From the NCBI RefSeq assembly GCF_947501785.1, contig NZ_CANMXB010000001.1:3600501-3664500 (forward strand): 64,000 bases of DNA, given 5' to 3'. Positions within the stretch are counted from its first letter, which is position 1; every line of letters begins with the position of its first letter. The DNA comes from an uncultured Litoreibacter sp. Its GTDB lineage: Bacteria > Pseudomonadota > Alphaproteobacteria > Rhodobacterales > Rhodobacteraceae. Shown piece after piece: positions 1-8,742 of the stretch. Both the position numbers and the translations under genes were made by a program. The notes under the pieces were generated by a model, which was not told the origin of the DNA, did not search any database, and saw only the letters and a program-made list of their open reading frames with translations.

Positions 1-508
1 GCTCGGCGGCGGTTGCGGGCAGCTCCCGGGTGACCGATACGGTTTGAAAGCGCGGCAGCGAGGTGGCGGCGGTGAGCCCTTCGATGGAGAGCAGCGCCAC
101 AAGCGCGGGGATCGCATAGGCCTTCATCTGCGAATTGCGCGTGCGGGCGTTTTGCCGGATTTCCATGAACACATAGGCCAGCAATGCGCCCAACAGGTAG
201 ATCGGGATCATGAAGAGCACGCAGATGAACCCCTCCATCAGCAGGGCGGAGGAGGCGAGCATAACGATCATCGCGCTGCGGACATGGCGCAGCACATGTC
301 CGGCGACCGTGTCATCGCTGCGGGGGGCAGTGAACTGGTGGAGCAGGATGGAGATCACAAATGGGATCGCCAGATAAACCACCACCGAGTCGCCATAGCG
401 GCTTTCCAGCATAGCTTTCATCGTGAGCGTTGCCGCCCCGATGATGAACATCAGCCGTGCGTAGAAAGGCGTGCCGTTGAAGAGCCATGTTTTGAAGCGC
501 TTGTGCAT
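1..508 (-). CDS. Multi-pass membrane protein, C-terminus beyond window edge
   Basis: An uninterrupted reading frame runs leftward from an ATG at 508 to the first base of the window, so only the first 169 residues are visible. They contain about four hydrophobic segments (roughly residues 14-35, 45-60, 75-115 as one or two spans, and 130-147), followed by a soluble start reading VSVTRELPATAAE. That soluble segment resembles the opening strand of SRPBCC/polyketide-cyclase domains, so a membrane protein with a C-terminal SRPBCC domain is possible, but the deciding part lies outside the window. It is divergent from the MFS gene, with 86 bases between the two starts. Confidence 0.6.
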   Translation of the reverse strand, partial: MHKRFKTWLFNGTPFYARLMFIIGAATLTMKAMLESRYGDSVVVYLAIPFVISILLHQFTAPRSDDTVAGHVLRHVRSAMIVMLASSALLMEGFICVLFMIPIYLLGALLAYVFMEIRQNARTRNSQMKAYAIPALVALLSIEGLTAATSLPRFQTVSVTRELPATAAE

Positions 509-594
509 GGCTGCAAGTTAATGTGCGCTGGTGCGAGGAGGGAAGTGCGCAATATGCCTCGCCATTGCGCGGCAGGAGGCGTATCGGTGAAGAC

Positions 595-1839
595 ATGATC
601 GGAGACAGCATCAGACAAATGCCGCTTGCGGAGGCCCGCAAGCTGCCATTTCACCGTCAGCCGGTGTTCTTGTTGTTCTTGATGGCCTTTGCCATGCCGA
701 TCGCCTTTGCGACCTGGTCGGCGCTGCTGAACAACTTCGTCGTGGAGGCCGCCAGCTTCACCGGCGTCGAGATCGGCTGGCTGCACACGGTGCGTGAAAT
801 CCCAGGCTTTTTGGCGGTGACGGTGATCTTTGTGATCATCTTCGTGCGCGAGCAGGTTTTGGGGCTGGTGTCGCTGGTGCTTTTGGGCGGGGCCTCGGCC
901 CTGACGGCGTATTTCCCGAGCGTGGGCGGTATCATGATGCTGACCCTGATCTCTTCCATCGGGTATCACTATTACGAGACGGTGAACCAGTCGCTGCAGC
1001 TGCAGTGGATAGAGATCGAAAAGGCCCCGCAGGTTTTGGGTTGGCTGACGGCGGCGGGCTCTTTTGCGTCCCTCATCGCCTACGGGGCGCTGGTGCTGAC
1101 ATGGAAGGCGTTCGATCTGAGCTACGCTTTTGTCTACATGGCGTCTGGCGGCATTACGGTCGCGATTGCGGTCTTCGCATTTTTCTACTTCCCGCAGTTT
1201 GAGGCCCCGAACCCGCAAATCAAGAAGATGGTGCTGCGGCGGCGGTATTGGCTGTATTACGCGCTGCAATTCGTTTCAGGCGCGCGGCGCCAGATTTTTC
1301 TGGTTTTTGCCGCCTTCATGATGGTCGAACATTTCGGGTTCGAAGTGCATGAGGTCACCTCGCTGTTTTTGATCAATTATGTCGCCAACATGGTGTTGGC
1401 CCCGCTGATCGGCAAAGCTATCCACCGCTACGGTGAGCGCAACATGCTTGTGGTGGAATATACCGGCTTGAGCCTGGTGTTTCTTGCCTATGGCGGGATT
1501 TACTATTTCGGCTGGGGCGTCGCCGTTGGCGCGGCGCTATACGTGTTGAACCATCTGTTTTTCTCGATGGCCTTCGCGATCAAGACCTATTTCCAGAAGA
1601 TTGCGGATCCCGCCGATATTGCGCCGACGGCGGCCGTGGCCTTCACCATCAACCATATTGCTGCAGTGTTTCTGCCGGCGCTTTTGGGGTATTTGTGGAT
1701 TGTCAGCGAAATCGGCGTGTTTGTGTTGGCGGCGGGCATGGCGGTGACCTCGCTGGTTTTGTCGATGCTGATCCCGCGCCACCCCACGCCAGGGCGTGAG
1801 ACCATATTTGCCCGCGGACGCGCCGCCCCGGCGGAGTAG
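595..1839 (+). CDS. Major facilitator superfamily transporter
   Basis: The 414-residue product is almost entirely hydrophobic with about 12 predicted membrane spans split by a basic central loop (QIKKMVLRRRYW, about residue 215), the usual two-half MFS layout. It would sit in the inner membrane; the substrate cannot be told from sequence. An in-frame start further upstream exists at 523, but that extension is Arg-rich and non-hydrophobic. The ATG at 595 follows an AGGAGG at 574-579 (spacing 15, long but workable). msrA follows 51 bases downstream on the same strand, so the two may be cotranscribed. Confidence 0.75.
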   Translation: MIGDSIRQMPLAEARKLPFHRQPVFLLFLMAFAMPIAFATWSALLNNFVVEAASFTGVEIGWLHTVREIPGFLAVTVIFVIIFVREQVLGLVSLVLLGGASALTAYFPSVGGIMMLTLISSIGYHYYETVNQSLQLQWIEIEKAPQVLGWLTAAGSFASLIAYGALVLTWKAFDLSYAFVYMASGGITVAIAVFAFFYFPQFEAPNPQIKKMVLRRRYWLYYALQFVSGARRQIFLVFAAFMMVEHFGFEVHEVTSLFLINYVANMVLAPLIGKAIHRYGERNMLVVEYTGLSLVFLAYGGIYYFGWGVAVGAALYVLNHLFFSMAFAIKTYFQKIADPADIAPTAAVAFTINHIAAVFLPALLGYLWIVSEIGVFVLAAGMAVTSLVLSMLIPRHPTPGRETIFARGRAAPAE

Positions 1840-1890
1840 CAATTGGGGCTGCATGCCCTATATCTGAGAGACAGACTTCAGGAGACCGAG

Positions 1891-2541
1891 ATGTTTGGAT
1901 TTGCCCGCAAGAAAGCTGAAATGGTGACCCCTGCCACTGCCTTGCAGGGGCGCGGCGCCGCAATCCCCACCGCCGAGACGCATTTTGTGAACGGCCGGCC
2001 TTTGTCGCTGGACGTGCCCAAGGGCATGGAAGAGGCGATGTTTGGTATGGGCTGCTTTTGGGGCGTGGAGCGGATGTTCTGGGGGATTGAGGGCGTCTAT
2101 TCCACCATGGTGGGCTACGCGGGGGGATTTACCCCGAATGCGACATATCAGGAAGTATGCACCGGCCAGACCGGCCATAACGAGGTGGTGCGAGTGGTGT
2201 ATGACCCCGCAGTTGTTTCCTTTGAGGCGCTGTTGCAGGTGTTCTGGGAAGGGCATGACCCGACCCAAGGCATGCGGCAGGGCAATGATATGGGTACGCA
2301 GTACCGCTCGGGCATCTATGCCTATACCGAGGCGCAAAAGGCGGCGGCGTTGCAGAGCAAGGCCGTGTTTGCGCCGCGGCTGGAGGGCGCAGGGTTCGGC
2401 GAGATCACCACGGAGATTGTCGATGCGCCGGAGTTCTTCTTTGCCGAAGATTACCACCAGCAATATCTGGCAAAGAACCCCGCGGGTTATTGCGGGATTG
2501 GTGGCACGGGGGTGACCTGCCCAATTGGCACCGGGGCTTAA
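1891..2541 (+). CDS. msrA: Peptide-methionine (S)-S-oxide reductase MsrA
   Basis: Reduces the S-epimer of methionine sulfoxide in proteins, a repair enzyme of the cytoplasm. The family signature GCFWG is present with the catalytic Cys at residue 55, followed by [12 protein letters not shown] and the C-terminal [12 protein letters not shown] block. At 216 residues it is slightly longer than minimal MsrA, because about 45 extra N-terminal residues precede the domain. The ATG at 1891 is preceded by AGGAG at 1880-1884 with good spacing; the earlier TTG at 1843 has no such signal. MsrB is not adjacent. Confidence 0.95.
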   Translation: MFGFARKKAEMVTPATALQGRGAAIPTAETHFVNGRPLSLDVPKGMEEAMFGMGCFWGVERMFWGIEGVYSTMVGYAGGFTPNATYQEVCTGQTGHNEVVRVVYDPAVVSFEALLQVFWEGHDPTQGMRQGNDMGTQYRSGIYAYTEAQKAAALQSKAVFAPRLEGAGFGEITTEIVDAPEFFFAEDYHQQYLAKNPAGYCGIGGTGVTCPIGTGA

Positions 2542-2578
2542 CCGAGGCCTAAATGAGCGGCTTGCGCCGCGCGTGATG

Positions 2579-2640
2579 GTTTATGGGGGCTTTGCCCCCC
2601 GCTGCGCTCCCCCCAAGGTATTTTTGAAACAATGATGGTG
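2579..2640. repeat. Intergenic GC-rich hairpin plus 'GGTATTTTTGAAACA' element, copy 1
   Basis: A small hairpin (GGGGGC-TTT-GCCCCC, about 2585-2599) is followed by a C-rich stretch and then GGTATTTTTGAAACAATGATGG. The same tail recurs at 53868-53889 and, shortened, at 59037-59050. All copies lie in intergenic space. It looks like a dispersed non-coding repeat, possibly with transcription-termination or RNA-stability activity; the function is unknown. Confidence 0.55.
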
Positions 2641-2699
2641 TTGACCGGACGCAGCGCGGGGCATAGGGCTGCGGCTGAATTTGCTGCTGCGAGGACGCC

Positions 2700-3569
2700 A
2701 TGCCGACATTCACCGCGTTGACCACATTGATGGGTGAAAGCCCGGCCCAAGCCTTGGGTGAAGCTCTGGAGGCGTTGGAACCAGCCCCCACCGGCGTCGG
2801 CGTGTTCGAGGTAGAGGACGGATCGGGCTATTGGGAAGTGGGTGGCTACTTTCTGGACGCCCCCAACGAAATTGCCCTGGCGATTTTGGCGGCGGCGCAT
2901 GGGGCAAAGGACTTTGTTGTGTCCGAAGTGCCGGATCAGGATTGGGTCGCGCATGTGCGCCGGGAGTTACCCCCTGTGGAGGCCGGACGGTTTTTTGTCT
3001 ACGGCAGTCATGACGCCGACAAGGTGCCGCAAGACCGGATTTCACTGCTGATCGAAGCGGCCATGGCCTTTGGGACCGGGCATCATGGGACCACACAAGG
3101 CTGCCTGCTGGCATTGGAAGACTACATCGCCGAGGGCGGTGTGGCGCAAAATTGCGCGGATATCGGTTGCGGCACCGCCGTTTTGGCCATGGCTGCGGCT
3201 CGTGTCTGGGGCAACAACGTCATCGCAAGCGATATTGACGCGGTCGCCGTGGACGTTGCCGAGGCCAACCTTCGGGCCAACGGGATGGAAGGGCAGGTGT
3301 CTTGCGTCGAAGCCATGGGCTTTGAGCATGATGTGCTTAAATCGGCCGCGCCGTTTGATCTGATCTTTGCCAACATATTGAAGCCGCCGCTACTCGCATT
3401 GGCCGGCGATATGGCGCAATACACGGCCAAAGGGGGTACGATTATACTCTCTGGGCTGCTGGTCGAGCAGGGCGACGAGGTGCAAGCCGCCTACGAGGCT
3501 GTTGGCTTCCAACTGTCGCAAAGACGCGACATTGGCGAATGGACTGCGTTAAGATTAACGCGAAATTAG
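2700..3569 (+). CDS. prmA: Ribosomal protein L11 methyltransferase
   Basis: S-adenosylmethionine-dependent enzyme that trimethylates lysines (and the N-terminus) of ribosomal protein L11. The 289-residue product has the PrmA N-terminal substrate-recognition domain, the AFGTGHHGTTQGCL block, SAM motif I as DIGCGTAVLAMAA (about residues 154-166), and the catalytic-loop motif NILKPPLL (consensus N-[IL]-x-x-P-P/L). The ATG at 2700 follows GAGGA at 2690-2694. It is a stand-alone housekeeping gene here, 158 bases after msrA. Confidence 0.93.
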   Translation: MPTFTALTTLMGESPAQALGEALEALEPAPTGVGVFEVEDGSGYWEVGGYFLDAPNEIALAILAAAHGAKDFVVSEVPDQDWVAHVRRELPPVEAGRFFVYGSHDADKVPQDRISLLIEAAMAFGTGHHGTTQGCLLALEDYIAEGGVAQNCADIGCGTAVLAMAAARVWGNNVIASDIDAVAVDVAEANLRANGMEGQVSCVEAMGFEHDVLKSAAPFDLIFANILKPPLLALAGDMAQYTAKGGTIILSGLLVEQGDEVQAAYEAVGFQLSQRRDIGEWTALRLTRN

Positions 3570-3644
3570 GAAATTCGTTAGGATTTCAGCAGGTTTTTGC
3601 CTATACGTCAGCTGAAGTGCATAGAAAAAGCACGAGGCAGACCA

Positions 3645-3998
3645 TTGGCTGACGTCAACAAAGACAGATTTAACCAGCGCCTTGACGCGTTGAAACAAAA
3701 GGGAAATCCGCAAAAACGCGTTGAAAAACGCGTGCGCGACGATGGCCTGATTGTGGATGTCGTTAAGACTGATCTCAAAAAGCGCAGCCTTCTCCCCGTG
3801 AAAAGCTTTGCAATCGCGGCCTTTTTGTTTGTGGCGTTCAAAGGCTTCGTGTTGGCCGAGCTTGGTGAGTCAGAATACCTTAACCGCGTCGACACATTGA
3901 AAAAAGGCGGGGCCGTTCAGGTTTCAGCGGCCTTCTTGCTCGATGCCGACCCTGCAACGCGCGCCATTGCAGGCGCGATCGGCAAGGTCATGCGATAA
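3645..3998 (+). CDS. Small basic protein with one membrane span, unknown function
   Basis: This 117-residue frame starts with a strongly basic, Lys/Arg-rich N-terminus of about 48 residues, then a hydrophobic stretch (SFAIAAFLFVAFKGFVLA), then a small soluble tail. I chose the TTG at 3645 (MADVNKDRFNQRL...) because a GAGGCAG stretch lies just upstream at 3633-3639; a TTG at 3597 is also open but has a weaker context. The pattern fits an inner-membrane protein with a cytoplasmic basic head. No family recognised. A bidirectional terminator follows 25 bases downstream. Confidence 0.6.
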   Translation: MADVNKDRFNQRLDALKQKGNPQKRVEKRVRDDGLIVDVVKTDLKKRSLLPVKSFAIAAFLFVAFKGFVLAELGESEYLNRVDTLKKGGAVQVSAAFLLDADPATRAIAGAIGKVMR

Positions 3999-4023
3999 GC
4001 CGAACGGTTTGGTTGGACATAAA

Positions 4024-4053
4024 AAAAGCCACGCAAATCGCTGCGTGGCTTTT
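4024..4053. terminator. Bidirectional intrinsic terminator
   Basis: A perfect 12-bp stem (AAAAGCCACGCA / TGCGTGGCTTTT) with a six-base loop is flanked by an A-run on the left and a T-run on the right. It can therefore terminate both the rightward small membrane-protein gene and the leftward DUF1127 gene, which converge here. Confidence 0.9.
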
Positions 4054-4074
4054 CTGATTTCAGCTGGGGTCAGC

Positions 4075-4266
4075 TTACATGTTGGCAATGTCGCCGCGGC
4101 TCAGCCCGATATCTTCCAGCTCGCGTGCTGTCAGGGTCGACAGGGCTTTGCGGGTCATACGGCGATCATTCCATGCCATAACGGCACCAGCGATGCGGGT
4201 GAACAGAGTGGTCGGGTTGAAACGAGCGCCTTCGGTCAGCGCGCGGGAGGTTTCGAAAACAGCCAT
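4075..4266 (-). CDS. DUF1127 small protein
   Basis: The 63-residue product ends with the DUF1127 motif: a short helix with W-x-x-R-R-x-T-R-K-x-L-x-x-L followed by T-x-R-E-L-x-D-I-G-L-S-R-G-D-I. Such Arg-rich mini-proteins are abundant in alphaproteobacteria, and some bind RNA or influence phosphate and stress responses; the role of this one is unknown. The ATG at 4266 is favoured over the one at 4284 because AAAGGA sits upstream at proper spacing. Confidence 0.85.
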   Translation of the reverse strand: MAVFETSRALTEGARFNPTTLFTRIAGAVMAWNDRRMTRKALSTLTARELEDIGLSRGDIANM

Positions 4267-4607
4267 TGAAGTCGTCCTTTTCATCTTTGATTAGGTTTTA
4301 AGCGTTCTGCTTTGATAACTGGCATCTAGGAGTGTTCTGCATTTTGGACAATGTTGATTTCTGCATTGCCCCTATGCACTCTGCGCATAGATGGAGGCCC
4401 GCATAAGTTACTGTTAATTAACATTAAATTTGCATCAATTATGCGCGCTACTGGGCAAGGGTGTCATTTCTGCATTGCTCATGCTGCGTCGCAGCAGAAA
4501 AGCGACATCGGCAGTGTCGTAATTGGATTGAGCCGCATTTTCTTGGCAAATGTTCGCGTTTCGTGCTACTCGAACGTTAACGAAGAAAAATCACAGGGCA
4601 GGGCAGG
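4267..4607. other. AT-rich intergenic region between DUF1127 and ruvC
   Basis: About 340 bases without a convincing gene. Base composition is clearly more AT-rich than the flanks, with a TTAATTAACATTAAATT stretch near 4415-4432. It must hold the divergent promoters for the DUF1127 gene and for the ruvCAB operon. An 88-codon open frame here has no ribosome-binding site or recognisable protein character. Confidence 0.5.
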
Positions 4608-5114
4608 ATGCGCGTAATCGGAATTGACCCCGGGCTTCGCAACATGGGGTGGGGCGTCATTGACGTTACGGGCTCGCGCGTGACCCATGTTGCCAACGGC
4701 GTTTGCAAATCACTCGGCACGGACCTGGCGACCAGATTGCTAAGCTTACATGACCAGCTGACCGATGTTGTGCGGGTGCATGCCCCTGAAATGGCGGCAG
4801 TTGAGCAGACATTCGTGAACCGCGACGGCGCGGGTACTCTGAAACTGGGTCAGGCACGCGGGATTGCAATGCTGGTGCCCGCCCGGGCAGGATTGCCCGT
4901 GGGGGAATACGCCCCGAACGCAGTCAAGAAAACCGTGGTGGGCGTGGGGCACGCCGACAAGAAGCAGGTGGATCACATGGTGCGAATGCAGCTTCCCGGT
5001 GTCGAGATTGCTGGGCCTGACGCGGCGGACGCATTGGCAATCGCGCTGTGCCACGCGTGGCACGGACGCACCGCAGACCGGTTGCAACAAGCCTTGCAAA
5101 GGGCCGGCGCATGA
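4608..5114 (+). CDS. ruvC: Holliday junction resolvase RuvC
   Basis: Endonuclease that cuts Holliday junctions symmetrically in recombination repair. The 168-residue protein keeps all four metal-binding acids at the E. coli positions: Asp7 ([13 protein letters not shown]), Glu66 (VEQTF), Asp138 and Asp141 (GPDAADALA). The ATG at 4608 follows a GGGCAGG stretch. Its stop overlaps the ruvA start (ATGA at 5111-5114), indicating translational coupling in a ruvC-ruvA-ruvB operon. Confidence 0.97.
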   Translation: MRVIGIDPGLRNMGWGVIDVTGSRVTHVANGVCKSLGTDLATRLLSLHDQLTDVVRVHAPEMAAVEQTFVNRDGAGTLKLGQARGIAMLVPARAGLPVGEYAPNAVKKTVVGVGHADKKQVDHMVRMQLPGVEIAGPDAADALAIALCHAWHGRTADRLQQALQRAGA

Positions 5115-5746
5115 TCGGGAAACTCACAGGCCGGCTGGAACACCGCGCCGCTGACCACGTGATGATTGATGTCGGCGGCATCGGATACCTGGTCTACTGT
5201 TCCGACCGGACCATGGCCGCGCTACCGCCGGTTGGCGAGGCCGTGGCACTCTACACGGACCTGCTGGTTCGGGAGGACCTGCTGCAGCTTTTCGGCTTCA
5301 CGACCATGATCGAGAAGGAGTGGCACCGGCTGCTGATGTCGGTGCAGGGCATCGGCGCAAAGGCCGCTATGGCCATCATGGGAACACTGGGCGCAGACGG
5401 CGTGTCGCGGGCCATCTCCTTGGGGGATTGGAATGCGATCAAAGCCGCCAAGGGCGTTGGGCCGAAAACAGCGCAGAAGGTCGTGATTGAATTGAAGGAC
5501 AAAGCGCCGGGGATCATGGCGATGGGCGGTACGGTGGCGCAGGCCACAGGCGACGTCGAAGCGCAGGTGATTGAGCCGGTCGCAGGCGCGTCAGGGGCCG
5601 CACAGGCGGAGGCTTTGTCAGCTCTGGTGAATTTGGGATACGCGCATGGTGATGCTGCAAGCGCGGTTGCGCAGGTCTCGGGTGATGCAGAAGACACAAC
5701 AGACCTGATCCGGGCCGCGTTGAAGTTGCTGGCCCCGAAAGATTGA
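5111..5746 (+). CDS. ruvA: Holliday junction branch migration protein RuvA
   Basis: Tetrameric DNA-binding subunit that holds the four-way junction and loads RuvB. The 211-residue product starts [11 protein letters not shown], the standard RuvA OB-fold opening. It has the two helix-hairpin-helix segments ([17 protein letters not shown] and [23 protein letters not shown]) and a C-terminal RuvB-contacting domain ending in [10 protein letters not shown]. The start overlaps the ruvC stop by four bases; ruvB starts 19 bases after the stop. Confidence 0.96.
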   Translation: MIGKLTGRLEHRAADHVMIDVGGIGYLVYCSDRTMAALPPVGEAVALYTDLLVREDLLQLFGFTTMIEKEWHRLLMSVQGIGAKAAMAIMGTLGADGVSRAISLGDWNAIKAAKGVGPKTAQKVVIELKDKAPGIMAMGGTVAQATGDVEAQVIEPVAGASGAAQAEALSALVNLGYAHGDAASAVAQVSGDAEDTTDLIRAALKLLAPKD

Positions 5747-5765
5747 TACGGGCATATAGGCTGTG

Positions 5766-6788
5766 ATGAGCGAACCAGACCCGACATTGCGCCCTGAGCG
5801 GCGGCCAGAGGATGCGGACCGCGCGCTGCGGCCCCAGGGATTGGACGAATTCATTGGCCAGGCGGAGGCGCGGGCCAATCTGCGGGTGTTCATTGAAAGC
5901 GCCAAACAGCGCGGCGAGGCAATGGACCACACGCTGTTTCATGGGCCGCCCGGTCTTGGGAAGACGACCCTGGCCCAGATCATGGCACGGGAGCTGGGGG
6001 TCAACTTTCGGATGACGTCGGGGCCGGTGCTGGCCAAGGCGGGCGATCTGGCCGCGATCCTGACCAATCTCGAAGCGCGCGACGTGTTGTTTATCGATGA
6101 AATTCACCGGCTTAACCCTGTGGTTGAGGAAGTGCTCTATCCCGCGTTGGAAGATTTTGAGCTGGATCTGGTGATCGGCGAGGGACCTGCCGCGCGCACA
6201 GTTCGCATCGAATTACAGCCATTTACGCTTGTGGGCGCAACCACGCGGCTCGGGCTATTGACGACCCCATTGCGCGACCGGTTCGGTATCCCGACGCGCC
6301 TGCAATTCTACACGACGGATGAGCTGCACGAGATCGTCCGGCGCGGCGCTAGGCTGTTGGGGATCACCACGCAAGATGACGGCGCGCGTGAGATCGCGAA
6401 GCGCGCGCGGGGGACCCCTCGGATTGCAGGGCGGTTATTGCGGCGCGTGGTGGACTTTGCGCTGGTGGAAGGCGACGGGACGATCACGCGAGAACTTGCG
6501 GACAATGCGTTGACGCGGTTGGGTGTCGACCACCTGGGGCTGGACGGCGCGGACCGGCGGTACCTGACACTTATTGCGGAGAATTATCAGGGCGGCCCCG
6601 TCGGGATCGAAACGCTTTCAGCGGCGCTGAGCGAAAGCCGCGACGCGCTGGAAGAGGTGATCGAGCCCTATTTGCTGCAACAAGGATTGATCCAACGCAC
6701 CCCGCGCGGCAGGATGCTTGCGTCGAAGGCATGGACCCATCTTGGATTGGCCGCGCCAAAAGGACAGAACGACTTATTTGAGGAATAA
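5766..6788 (+). CDS. ruvB: Holliday junction DNA helicase RuvB
   Basis: Hexameric AAA+ motor that drives branch migration on RuvA-bound junctions. Walker A is GPPGLGKT (residues 60-67), Walker B is FIDEIH (about 109-114), the sensor region [18 protein letters not shown] is intact, and the C-terminal winged helix ends [17 protein letters not shown]. Length 340 residues, normal for the family. A GTG one codon upstream (5763) is an alternative start. Confidence 0.97.
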   Translation: MSEPDPTLRPERRPEDADRALRPQGLDEFIGQAEARANLRVFIESAKQRGEAMDHTLFHGPPGLGKTTLAQIMARELGVNFRMTSGPVLAKAGDLAAILTNLEARDVLFIDEIHRLNPVVEEVLYPALEDFELDLVIGEGPAARTVRIELQPFTLVGATTRLGLLTTPLRDRFGIPTRLQFYTTDELHEIVRRGARLLGITTQDDGAREIAKRARGTPRIAGRLLRRVVDFALVEGDGTITRELADNALTRLGVDHLGLDGADRRYLTLIAENYQGGPVGIETLSAALSESRDALEEVIEPYLLQQGLIQRTPRGRMLASKAWTHLGLAAPKGQNDLFEE

Positions 6789-6791
6789 CAA

Positions 6792-7619
6792 GTGTTTAGA
6801 AGAGCGATTTTGCTGGCAATCGCCCTTGCTGGGCCCGTCTGGGCGGATTACGCCGCTGGCAACTTCTCTCAGGCGCAGACGCGGTTTGGGGCCTTGCAGA
6901 TTGTCGGCGACATCGGCTCACAACGGGTTCTGTTCAACGGCTCAGACCTTGGGATCACCAACCACGCGTACCACATCGAAGGCGTGTGGGCGGTGGAAGG
7001 CGGATCGCAGGACTGGGCGGTCTTATTCTCGCGCCATGGCGGCAACATGTGTGGCGGCGGCAATTACTTGGCCATCATGCTGACCAATGGATCAGCAACA
7101 CGGACGGACGAGTTCGGGACGTGCCGTGGGCGTGCGATTGATGTGCGGGTGACCCCTGACATGTTGGAGCTGGACGTCTCGGACCCAGCGCCGCGTGTAT
7201 CGCATCAGACGTTTCGATTTGATGGGGCTCAGCTGACCCAAACAGCCGTGGCGCAGGCGGCTGCGCCTGCTGCCGGTTTGGGTGCGGATATCACGCGCTG
7301 GTTGCAACAACACCCGCAAGCGCTGACACAAGATCCGTCAGAGCAGGCGCGGTTTGCGCGGATCATGACGCCTGCGCAGATGGACGACATGAACCGGCGG
7401 ATGTCTGGCCCCGGCGTGACGGAACAGCTCGGGGATTGGATCGTTGGCCGGGCGTGTCAGGCGCATCAATGCAACGCGGCGGCGGCGGCCTGGGCGTTGC
7501 GGATGACGGATGGCGCTGTGTTTGCAGTGTTTTACAACGGTGACAATGTGGCCGAAGTTTTGTACGGCGATCAACACCTTAGCGGACCGGTAGTTGCACA
7601 GCTGCTTGCTGGACGTTAG
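6792..7619 (+). CDS. Exported protein of unknown function
   Basis: The 275-residue product has a clear signal peptide (MFRRAILLAIALAGPVWA, cleavage predicted after residue 18), so it should be periplasmic. The mature part has a beta-rich N-terminal half with two Cys (about residues 84 and 104) and a helical C-terminal half with a second Cys pair (VGRACQAHQCNAAAAAW). The C-terminal segment TDGAVFAVFYNGDNVAEVLYG resembles repeats found in other exported alphaproteobacterial proteins, but I recognise no family. The GTG start is 3 bases after ruvB, with GAGGA inside the ruvB end, so it is probably cotranscribed with ruvCAB. Confidence 0.75.
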   Translation: MFRRAILLAIALAGPVWADYAAGNFSQAQTRFGALQIVGDIGSQRVLFNGSDLGITNHAYHIEGVWAVEGGSQDWAVLFSRHGGNMCGGGNYLAIMLTNGSATRTDEFGTCRGRAIDVRVTPDMLELDVSDPAPRVSHQTFRFDGAQLTQTAVAQAAAPAAGLGADITRWLQQHPQALTQDPSEQARFARIMTPAQMDDMNRRMSGPGVTEQLGDWIVGRACQAHQCNAAAAAWALRMTDGAVFAVFYNGDNVAEVLYGDQHLSGPVVAQLLAGR

Positions 7620-7655
7620 AGCGATCTGCGAATTTTCAACACACTGGACCTGCTG

Positions 7656-8282
7656 ATGACAACCGAAGTCGCACCGTTTTTCACCCGCTCTGACGGAAGC
7701 TATCTGTTCGCCCGCTGGGGCCGTCCGATCGCGCCGGTGGCGTTTGGGGTGGAGGATGAAACCGTTTCGGTTTTGAAGGGCGCGATCGAGGCGGTGTGCC
7801 AGTTGGCGGGCCATGAGATGACGGAAACGGACCCCGAACTGGGGGCCAATTTCATGGTCTTCTTCATCCGTGACTGGTCGGAGCTGACGGATACGCCAAA
7901 GCTTGATCAGCTGATCCCGGAGCTGGCGGCATTGGTTGGGCGGTTGGAAAAAGCCGATGCAAATCAATACCGTATCTTCCGCTTTGACCCTGATGGCGGC
8001 ATCAAGGCCTGCTTCGCTTTTCTGAAAATGGACGCGGTGATGTCGGACATTCCGGCGGACACATTGTGCTTGGGGCAGGTGGTTCAGTCTATTGTGTTAT
8101 GGTCGGATGAGGCGTTCCTGAACGCCTCCCCCTTGGCGCTGACGGGCAATGATGTGGCGGTTCTGAGACCGGATGTGGCGGGGATTATCAGGGCGGGGTA
8201 TGACCCGATTTTGCCGGTCATGGCGGATGATCCAAGCCACGCTTTGCGGCTTCAGGCACGGATGACGGTTCAGCAGAACTGA
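7656..8282 (+). CDS. Uncharacterised cytoplasmic protein
   Basis: 208 residues, no signal peptide or membrane span; mixed alpha/beta with a conserved-looking opening (FFTRSDGSYLFARWGRPIAPVAFG). Composition and codon use match the neighbours, so it is a real gene. It follows the exported protein by 36 bases and may be the last gene of the ruv transcript. I do not recognise a family and assign no function. Confidence 0.7.
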   Translation: MTTEVAPFFTRSDGSYLFARWGRPIAPVAFGVEDETVSVLKGAIEAVCQLAGHEMTETDPELGANFMVFFIRDWSELTDTPKLDQLIPELAALVGRLEKADANQYRIFRFDPDGGIKACFAFLKMDAVMSDIPADTLCLGQVVQSIVLWSDEAFLNASPLALTGNDVAVLRPDVAGIIRAGYDPILPVMADDPSHALRLQARMTVQQN

Positions 8283-8742
8283 GCACGTCGGACGGGGACT
8301 TGCTGAGTTTTGTGACATTTTGGGGCAAAAGTTTTGCGGCCCCAACCCAAATTGTACAAAACAGCAGCGCACATTTCCTTGGGTAATCTGGCCGGCCAAC
8401 ACTTTTACGCACGTTGTTTTGGCGGCCCTTTGTCGTTAACCCAACCGAAATGGTTCGGGCTTTGCCGAAATATGGTGAACGACACGAGAGCCCCGCAAAT
8501 TTTTTTGACGGCCTGTTCGGATCGCGACGCGGACCAAAGCAACCTTTTCGCCGCGGCTTCGCGACAGACTGCGATCAGTTTCGGGGGCTAAATCCGAGAA
8601 GCTTGCTTACGTCGCAAAGAGCGCAAACGGGATGCGCGCCCGATCTGCGGCCGTTGTCACAAGGTTATCGACGGCGACGCGAAAATGCGACGAAGTGGTG
8701 CGGCCATTCCATCCCGAAGCGTCTTCGCAAATTGCCGTATGC
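8283..8742. other. Gene-poor stretch at the left edge of the accessory region
   Basis: About 460 bases with no convincing gene. In the plus frame from about 8592 to 8756 there is a peptide-like stretch (REACLRRKERKRDARP, then ICGRCHKVIDGDAK) that resembles the start of small CxxC zinc-ribbon proteins. It has no start codon context and is cut off upstream by a stop, so it may be a decayed gene fragment. Other open frames here are short and lack ribosome-binding sites. Confidence 0.35.

Noticed and set aside
4351-4617. An 88-codon open frame upstream of ruvC.
   Set aside because: No ribosome-binding site, no recognisable protein features, and it lies in the AT-rich promoter region of ruvC.
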